Virus record (IMG/VR): IMGVR_UViG_3300025326_000147
Span: 1-30,944 of that record
Reading direction: 5' to 3' (one strand)
DNA: 30,944 bases
From: a virus
Position 1 is the first letter of the stretch. Every line of letters starts with the position of its first letter. The notes under the pieces were generated by a model, which ran no database searches, was not told the DNA's origin, and saw nothing but the letters and a program-made list of their open reading frames with translations. The translations under genes and the position numbers were made by a program. This document shows positions 20,249-24,915 of the stretch, in pieces.

Positions 20249-21256
20249 TCAGTCTACACAGTCCGTGTTGACCGCGCCGGTTGTCAGGTCGGTCGCCACT
20301 AGATCCCAGTAGCCGTGCACCTCGACCCAGCGGTACCGCTCCCGGCTCTCCTCACCGGACCGCACGAAGAACAGGCTGTTGCGCCCGCCGACTGCCGAGT
20401 ACCAGTTGAATAGGCAGGCTGCGGTCGGCTGCAGGAGGCCGGGGTTGGCGGGTGCCCAGTAGATCAGGACGTCGTCCGAGCAGATGTCGGTGTAGGTGAC
20501 ACTGGCCTCGGCCGTGCCGCCCTCCTCGTCGGCGGTGTAGACCGAGCGTGCGACGTAGACCGAGTCCACTCCGAAGAGCTGGGCCAGGAGGTTCTCAGTG
20601 ACGAGGGCCGGGTTAGCCGCGGTCGCCCCGAACTTGATCCGCTCCAGGAGGTCGGGATGATCGGCGAGTCGCTGGAAGACGAGAGCACCCATCAGAATGC
20701 GGAGGCCACCGTTGGCAGCCATGCCGAGGCTGGCGCGGCGGATCGCCTCAACTCCCGCCCGGATGTCCTCTATCGGGGTGCTGGCCGAGTAGTCGCTCCA
20801 CTTGTTTGAGACGGTAAGCGCGGTGTAGCTGGCGCCGAGGATGTCGGCCACTGCGTGACGGTCGAGTCGGATGTTCAGAAGCGACTGTGCGAGGGTCGTC
20901 GCGTCCCGCTGAAGGTTGAACACCGCGTCGGCGTTCGCCTCCACCTCGAAGGGGATCTCAACCCCGATGGCCCAGTTGTCGGCCCGGTAGGTGTTGGTCT
21001 TGTCGGTGCTGTACTCAGCGACCCTAGCCCGTGTGCCTGGAGCGCGAAGCATGGCGTAGGAGCCGGTCGGCGCCGCTCCCGGTGCGCCGAGGTCGCGAGC
21101 CCAGTGGCTTTTGTTATACTTGAGGTAGATGTCGGTCTGCTTCTCGACGGGGACGATTGGGAATGCCCTAGCCGCGAAGAACCCGCCCGGCTGGTATCCG
21201 ATGCTCATCCGGGAGAGGAGGGTGTTGACGTGGACGTCTGTCGTGTCGGGCTGCAT
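20249..21256 (-). CDS. Major capsid protein (HK97-like fold)
   Basis: The 335-aa protein has the profile of an HK97-type capsid protein. It begins with a short N-arm and FFAARAFPIVPVEKQTDIY. The helix and loop region includes NLQRDATTLAQSLLNIRLDRHAVADIL (from residue 114), the spine-like RAGVEAIRRA follows, and the beta C-terminal part has WVEVHGYWDLVATD. The length fits the family. It follows the protease/scaffold and decoration genes, as expected. ATG at 21256 has the strongest ribosome binding site in the window (AAAGGAGGT, 8-nt spacer), consistent with high expression. Function: hexamers and pentamers of the head shell, matured by the upstream protease. Confidence 0.85.
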   Translation of the reverse strand: MQPDTTDVHVNTLLSRMSIGYQPGGFFAARAFPIVPVEKQTDIYLKYNKSHWARDLGAPGAAPTGSYAMLRAPGTRARVAEYSTDKTNTYRADNWAIGVEIPFEVEANADAVFNLQRDATTLAQSLLNIRLDRHAVADILGASYTALTVSNKWSDYSASTPIEDIRAGVEAIRRASLGMAANGGLRILMGALVFQRLADHPDLLERIKFGATAANPALVTENLLAQLFGVDSVYVARSVYTADEEGGTAEASVTYTDICSDDVLIYWAPANPGLLQPTAACLFNWYSAVGGRNSLFFVRSGEESRERYRWVEVHGYWDLVATDLTTGAVNTDCVD

Positions 21257-21264
21257 GTTATGTT

Positions 21265-21273
21265 ACCTCCTTT
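21265..21273 (-). promoter_or_regulatory. Consensus ribosome binding site of the capsid gene
   Basis: AAAGGAGGT sits 8 nt before the capsid ATG and matches the 16S rRNA 3' end nearly fully. It decides the start at 21256 and predicts strong translation. Confidence 0.85.
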
Positions 21274-21279
21274 CCCTTC

Positions 21280-21651
21280 CTAGTACCGGTAGTTCCGCAG
21301 GACCACGTCCTGGATGTCGGTCGAGCCGCCGACAGCGTGTAGGCAGATCGCCCCGACACCGTCACCGCTTGTCGTGGTCGCGGTGCCGCAGCCCTCAGGG
21401 CCGGATGCAAGCTCGGCAGCCTCGTTGGTCGCGGCACCGTAGACGAGCTTGCTGACGCCGGAGATTCGGATGCGGGCTGCGGCGTCGGCAGCGCTGGGCT
21501 TGTTCTGGAGGATACCGAGAGGCACCGCCAGACACGAAGTCGAGAGTGTACCCCGACCGTTGGCGTCCACGACCACGAACCGGTACTGGTAGCTGCTGAG
21601 GTCACTGGCCGCTGGCAGGGTGATGTCGATCGCTTCTCCGCCGTAAGGCAT
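21280..21651 (-). CDS. Putative head decoration/cement protein
   Basis: The 123-aa protein is small, Gly/Ala/Thr/Ser-rich and beta-predicted (ITLPAASDLSSYQYRFVVVD, then RISGVSKLVYGAA and GAICLHAVGG). Such proteins often sit between protease/scaffold and capsid genes and stabilise the shell, like lambda gpD or DUF2190 proteins. The ATG lies 1 nt after the protease stop, with GGGAGG upstream. The call rests on position, size and composition. Confidence 0.6.
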   Translation of the reverse strand: MPYGGEAIDITLPAASDLSSYQYRFVVVDANGRGTLSTSCLAVPLGILQNKPSAADAAARIRISGVSKLVYGAATNEAAELASGPEGCGTATTTSGDGVGAICLHAVGGSTDIQDVVLRNYRY

Positions 21652-21652
21652 T

Positions 21653-22177
21653 CTAGTCGCCTCCCATTCTCGCCCGGCGGTTGTGCTGCGCGTCGGCCTG
21701 GGCGTAGAGTCTCGGGTTGTCCCTCACGGCCTGGACGATCGCGTCCTGCTCGCTCAGGTTCTTCTCGGACATCAGTCTGGCGACGGCCGTGCCGAGCTCG
21801 TTCTGGACGCCGCCCAGAGGGCCGGGTCGGCTGGTCTGCTTGAGTAGGTCGGACTCGGCGAACCGAGAGTGGACCTCCCGGGCGTCCTCGACGATCCCAG
21901 CGAACTCCTCGACGCTCAGCTTGCTCTGCATCGCCTCCAGGCGATCAACGGCGGCATCGACCTCGCCGCGGTAGCCGAGACGGTGCAATCTCACCTCCTC
22001 GGTGAGAGTCCGGCGGTTGGCGTCCCTTTCGAGCCTGGTCGCCTTCTCAGACGCCGCGGTAGCCTGGGCCTCGGCCGCCTTGCGGGCGGTCTCCTCGGCG
22101 GCCAGGCGCTCCGTGAGCGTCTTGTGGGCGGTCTCGAGCTCGGTGAGCCGCTTCGCCTCCTCTTCGGTCATTCCCAT
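21653..22177 (-). CDS. Nested scaffold protein from an internal start
   Basis: An in-frame ATG at 22177 (residue 488 of the protease polyprotein) has GGAG at 22188-22185 with a 7-nt spacer. The product would be 174 aa: a charged coiled coil (TEEEAKRLTELETAHKTLTE onward) plus a helical C-terminus ending in GGD. This repeats the gene-in-gene layout of lambda C/Nu3 and Mu I/Z, where the scaffold is made in excess over the protease fusion. Only sequence features support it here. Confidence 0.6.
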   Translation of the reverse strand: MGMTEEEAKRLTELETAHKTLTERLAAEETARKAAEAQATAASEKATRLERDANRRTLTEEVRLHRLGYRGEVDAAVDRLEAMQSKLSVEEFAGIVEDAREVHSRFAESDLLKQTSRPGPLGGVQNELGTAVARLMSEKNLSEQDAIVQAVRDNPRLYAQADAQHNRRARMGGD

Positions 22178-23638
22178 GTTCTGACTCCGTTCCTTATGCT
22201 CCGGGAGAGATTCCCCCTCCTCTGAGCCGGCCTTCATCCGGTCCATAAGTCCCTTGGCCTTGGCCATCATCGCGTCGGCCTTGGCCTTGTCGCCTGCCGG
22301 CATCATCGCCGCCATCTGCCCCATCATGTCCATCATGGCGGCCATGCCAGCCATCGGATCAGCCGCCGCCTTTTCAGCCATCTCCACCTCCCCGGCGATG
22401 TGCGCCGGCATCTCGTCCGGCTTGACCCCCAGTTGTGAGTACAGGCTCTTGAGCCTGGCGATGCACTTAGCGCGATCGGCGGCGGGCATCTGAACGGGAT
22501 TGCCTCGGAACCCACCCGGTGAGAACGCAGCCGCCGCTGCCCCGAGTTGTGCCCTCGTGGGCTTCATGCTCGAGTCCCAGATGCGAACCTTCCAGGTGCT
22601 CGGCTTCTCAGGGTCGGGCACGTAGAGGAACGCCGCCGCAGGGTAGTTCACCCCATCGTCCCGCTGCCTCGGCACCTGCTTCTCGGCCCCCTCCAGTTCC
22701 TCCTCTGCCGCCGGCTCGGCGAATGCCAGTGCGCCCTCGGACATGACGGCGACCGGCCGCATCCCCTTGAAGAAAGGCCGATTCGTGAGCGCCCCGCCGA
22801 TCAGAAGATTAGCGAACTCCTTGTTGGTCGCGGGGTCCACCCACTTGTCGTAATACTCCGGGCTGAAGTAGCGGTAGGCGTCCTTGCTCACCAACTCCTG
22901 CCCGCGGTCGTTCAGATCGATGGTCGCGAAGGCCCCATCGCCCCGGACCTCGACCTTGCTGATCCAGCCGGCGGCCCCCGACAAGCTGGACTGGTGCTCG
23001 AGATCCACCGTCAGGGGTAGGTCCTGCTGGTAGACCTTGGCGTCGAAGTTGCGCTTCACCTCCTGGAGAAACTCAGGCGTGATCTTGAGCTCGCCGTAGC
23101 GGGGGTGCTGGTAGGTGCCGACCTTGGGGAAGATCTGAACCTCGACCGACTTGCCCCCATCGGCGAGCGCGACCGCACCGAGCAGACGATAGGTGCCCAT
23201 CCTGCTAGCCTCCACCGAGGCGATGATGCTGTCGATTGCGACCTCGGCTTCGCCTCCCTTCTTCCACCCGCCGTCCGCCGGGTGGTAGCCCGCACTCTTG
23301 ACCGCGCCCCAGGCGATGCGAGCGCAGGCGGCCTCGTCGCCCGGGTGCTGCTTGTCGGCACTATTGAAAGCCGCGAGCCAGACCTTCTGCGCCGCTTCTG
23401 GGAGAGCGCCCTTGACGCCAGCCGGCAGTTGCTCTAGGCGGTCGTATGGGAACTTTCGCGCCTCGGCCCGTTCCTCGGGGTGTTGCTCAGCTCTCATGCG
23501 CTCAGCCCTGGCGTGGCCGCCGGCGTGGCCCCGAGCGACGGCGGTGAAGTGGCCCTGCTCTTCGCTGGTCAACTTGTCCCAGACGAGATCGCGCAGCTTC
23601 GCCAGGAACCGCTGCATACTGCTGATCGGCTCTGGCAC
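21653..23638 (-). CDS. Prohead protease-scaffold polyprotein with ChaB domain
   Basis: The 661-aa protein has several parts in order. First is an N-terminal basic region. A ChaB-like domain (about 64-128) follows, with LPAGVKGALPEAAQKVW, AAFNSA and RIAWGAVK. Next is a Mu gpI-type prohead protease core (about 150-300) with VDLEHQSSL at 211-219 and YFSPEYYDKWVDPATNK. A second small domain (about 328-415) resembles DUF6582. Then come a Met-rich stretch (429-468) and a C-terminal coiled coil acting as scaffold (488-661). GTG at 23638 has GGAGGTG with a 5-nt spacer. The protease would mature the capsid and cleave itself. The gene follows a consensus promoter and hairpin and precedes the decoration and capsid genes. 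Confidence 0.8.
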   Translation of the reverse strand: MPEPISSMQRFLAKLRDLVWDKLTSEEQGHFTAVARGHAGGHARAERMRAEQHPEERAEARKFPYDRLEQLPAGVKGALPEAAQKVWLAAFNSADKQHPGDEAACARIAWGAVKSAGYHPADGGWKKGGEAEVAIDSIIASVEASRMGTYRLLGAVALADGGKSVEVQIFPKVGTYQHPRYGELKITPEFLQEVKRNFDAKVYQQDLPLTVDLEHQSSLSGAAGWISKVEVRGDGAFATIDLNDRGQELVSKDAYRYFSPEYYDKWVDPATNKEFANLLIGGALTNRPFFKGMRPVAVMSEGALAFAEPAAEEELEGAEKQVPRQRDDGVNYPAAAFLYVPDPEKPSTWKVRIWDSSMKPTRAQLGAAAAAFSPGGFRGNPVQMPAADRAKCIARLKSLYSQLGVKPDEMPAHIAGEVEMAEKAAADPMAGMAAMMDMMGQMAAMMPAGDKAKADAMMAKAKGLMDRMKAGSEEGESLPEHKERSQNMGMTEEEAKRLTELETAHKTLTERLAAEETARKAAEAQATAASEKATRLERDANRRTLTEEVRLHRLGYRGEVDAAVDRLEAMQSKLSVEEFAGIVEDAREVHSRFAESDLLKQTSRPGPLGGVQNELGTAVARLMSEKNLSEQDAIVQAVRDNPRLYAQADAQHNRRARMGGD

Positions 23639-23661
23639 TCTCCCACCTCCAGAATCGAAAC

Positions 23662-23692
23662 GAGGCCCGTTCCCAAATCGGGAACGGGCCTC
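23662..23692 (-). terminator. 13-bp perfect hairpin in the leader of the protease gene
   Basis: Arms 23662-23674 and 23680-23692 are perfect inverted repeats (GAGGCCCGTTCCC) around a 5-nt loop. On the minus strand the stem is followed by GTTTCGATT, a weak T-run, so it is not a textbook terminator. It sits between a strong promoter and the ribosome binding site of the protease gene. It may be a terminator for the upstream genes, an attenuator, or a 5' stabilising hairpin. Confidence 0.6.
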
Positions 23693-23727
23693 TCGGGCCT
23701 CTCGATGACTAGCGACTCACTGTCCCT

Positions 23728-23756
23728 ATTATGGCACTATCGCTTGCGCATGTCAA
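23728..23756 (-). promoter_or_regulatory. Sigma70-type promoter for the capsid operon
   Basis: TTGACA (23756-23751) and CATAAT (23733-23728) are separated by exactly 17 nt. The -35 is perfect and the -10 matches five of six positions. The -35 overlaps the last codons of the Com-like gene. Transcription would begin near 23721 and reach the hairpin and then the protease gene. It is the only near-consensus promoter I found in the window. Confidence 0.65.
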
Positions 23757-23925
23757 CTGTCATCAAGGTCTCGGCTCCCCGAATGGGCCACAGTGGATTA
23801 GCCTGCTTGGTCAGCTTAGCCCCACAGGTGTGGCAGACAATCTCAACTGTCGAGCCAGCCGAGAGAGCAACCTTCGCCAGCAGGTGATTGCAGCGTTGAC
23901 AGCGCCAGGAGTCCAGCGCCACCAT
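23737..23925 (-). CDS. Com-like zinc ribbon protein (Mu Com family)
   Basis: The 62-aa protein has RCQRCNHLLAK (C9, C12), a VEIVCHTCGAKL segment (C31, C34) and a basic tail ending MRKR. This is the pattern of the Com family, whose Mu member is an RNA-binding zinc protein that turns on translation of the DNA modification gene mom. No mom-like gene is visible in the window. ATG at 23925 has GGGAGGGG upstream. The gene ends where the capsid promoter begins. Confidence 0.7.
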   Translation of the reverse strand: MVALDSWRCQRCNHLLAKVALSAGSTVEIVCHTCGAKLTKQANPLWPIRGAETLMTVDMRKR

Positions 23926-23944
23926 CCCACCCCTCCCTAGACTA

Positions 23945-24175
23945 TCAGGCTATAAGTCGGCCCCTGTCGTAGACGTGCCCCACCAGAGCCTCGTAGCCAC
24001 AGAACCCACACTTGCCCGAGAACGGACCTGCCGCCCCGTGCGTGCTCGGACAGAACGAGGGCTCCCACTTCGCCAGCCCATCGCACATCCCACAGTAGAC
24101 TGGCCGGGCAGGTGGTTCACCCTGGACCCACTGGGTAGTCATCCCGCAGGACCGGCACTTCGCACCGTAGATCAT
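23945..24175 (-). CDS. Double zinc-ribbon protein
   Basis: The 76-aa protein has two likely zinc sites: C7, C10, C28, C31 and C42, H46, C56, C59. It is compact and rich in Gly/Pro/aromatics (YGAKCRSCGMTTQW, then PVYCGMCDGLAKW and GKCGFCGYEALV). ATG at 24175 is preceded by GAGGGTGAGAG. It lies between the HNH gene and the Com-like gene. A role in nucleic acid binding or regulation is plausible, but no family was recognised. Confidence 0.65.
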   Translation of the reverse strand: MIYGAKCRSCGMTTQWVQGEPPARPVYCGMCDGLAKWEPSFCPSTHGAAGPFSGKCGFCGYEALVGHVYDRGRLIA

Positions 24176-24190
24176 CTCTCACCCTCTCTC

Positions 24191-24451
24191 TCAGGCTCCC
24201 CAGGCGTAGTGCGAGCACTCCAGACGCCGGGGGCAGACAACGCATGACCATCCCGAACTGTCCACAACTCGCTCGTGGTGCGCCGCACCGTGGCAAACGC
24301 CACAGAGCCGGACCTTGTTCCCGTTGCTCTCACTCAGCGCCTTGGCCGCACCATGCCTGCCGCCCATTCCCTTCGGGATGATGTGATGCGTCTGGCTGGC
24401 AGCGTACCTGCCGCAGAAAGCGCAGACGCGAGGGTCGACAGCCTCAATCAT
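24191..24451 (-). CDS. HNH endonuclease
   Basis: The 86-aa protein carries the HNH motif: C10 and C13, THHIIPKGMGG (H22, H23), N45, LCGVCHGAAHH (C50, C53, H54, H58), plus a C-terminal C70, C73, C79, H81 cluster. Two zinc sites probably hold the fold. HNH nucleases near terminase genes assist packaging cleavage in phages such as HK97; this one is separated from terminase by the portal gene. No homing-intron signature is seen. Confidence 0.75.
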   Translation of the reverse strand: MIEAVDPRVCAFCGRYAASQTHHIIPKGMGGRHGAAKALSESNGNKVRLCGVCHGAAHHERVVDSSGWSCVVCPRRLECSHYAWGA

Positions 24452-24454
24452 TCC

Positions 24455-24631
24455 TCAGCCCCGGCTCCCGGCCTTGCTCAGCCCGTCTCTCGCCTGCCAG
24501 GAGCGGTGCAGCGCGATCGACCGCTCGCACTCCGAGCAGACCCAGGCCGAGCGCCCGTCAGGCAAGCGGACGTAGAACCGTATCGCCGACCACAGCCCGC
24601 ACTACCCGCAGTCGCCAGACCGGCTGCTCAC
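24455..24631 (-). pseudogene. Small zinc-ribbon gene interrupted by an amber codon
   Basis: A reading frame from GTG at 24631 (ribosome binding site GAGGGTGA upstream, 2 nt after the previous stop) encodes VSSRSGDCG, then TAG (24604-24602), then CGLWSAIRFYVRLPDGRSAW, VCSECERS and onward to a TGA at 24457-24455. The four Cys (CG*CG ... CSEC) make a complete zinc ribbon with the stop in the first knuckle. Since TAG ends other genes here (for example at 1534, 10134, 23737 and 29063), recoding is unlikely in general. A point mutation, sequencing error or selective readthrough are the choices. Confidence 0.5.
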
Positions 24632-24633
24632 GG

Positions 24634-24900
24634 TCAGTCACCCTCGCCTGCTGCCGGTTTGTCCTCTTCCACGACGAACTGCTTGACAACCGCCTCCGTC
24701 TCGACATCCATCTCCAGCTCGTCAATCCAGATCGTGAGCGTTGCCTTGTTTGGGTAGTCCGACCGGATGCTCACGTCGATGGCGGAGATGAACCGGCTGA
24801 TCTCCTGGTCGTTGAGCCAGGCACGGGCTGAGTGACCATCCACTGTCGGGCAGATGATCTTCAGTTTGGCGAACCGGGTTGGCTTCAGCACTGTGGCCAT
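24634..24900 (-). CDS. Small hypothetical protein downstream of portal
   Basis: The 88-aa protein starts MATVLKPTRFAKLKIICPT and has a beta pattern (ISAIDVSIRSDYPNKATLTIWID) ending in an acidic tail. ATG at 24900 has GGAGGGGGAAAC upstream. I recognise no family. The gene has a near-coupled downstream frame (amber zinc ribbon). Its place between portal and capsid genes suggests an accessory head component or a regulatory protein. Confidence 0.6.
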   Translation of the reverse strand: MATVLKPTRFAKLKIICPTVDGHSARAWLNDQEISRFISAIDVSIRSDYPNKATLTIWIDELEMDVETEAVVKQFVVEEDKPAAGEGD

Positions 24901-24915
24901 GTTTCCCCCTCCCTC

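Noticed and set aside
24602-24604. Genome-wide recoding of TAG
   Set aside because: TAG ends several well-supported genes (for example the stops at 1534, 10134, 23737 and 29063), so TAG is a normal stop in this phage.
24683-24688. TTGACA on the plus strand
   Set aside because: No -10 element at 16-18 nt, inside a minus-strand gene, and there are no plus-strand genes to serve.
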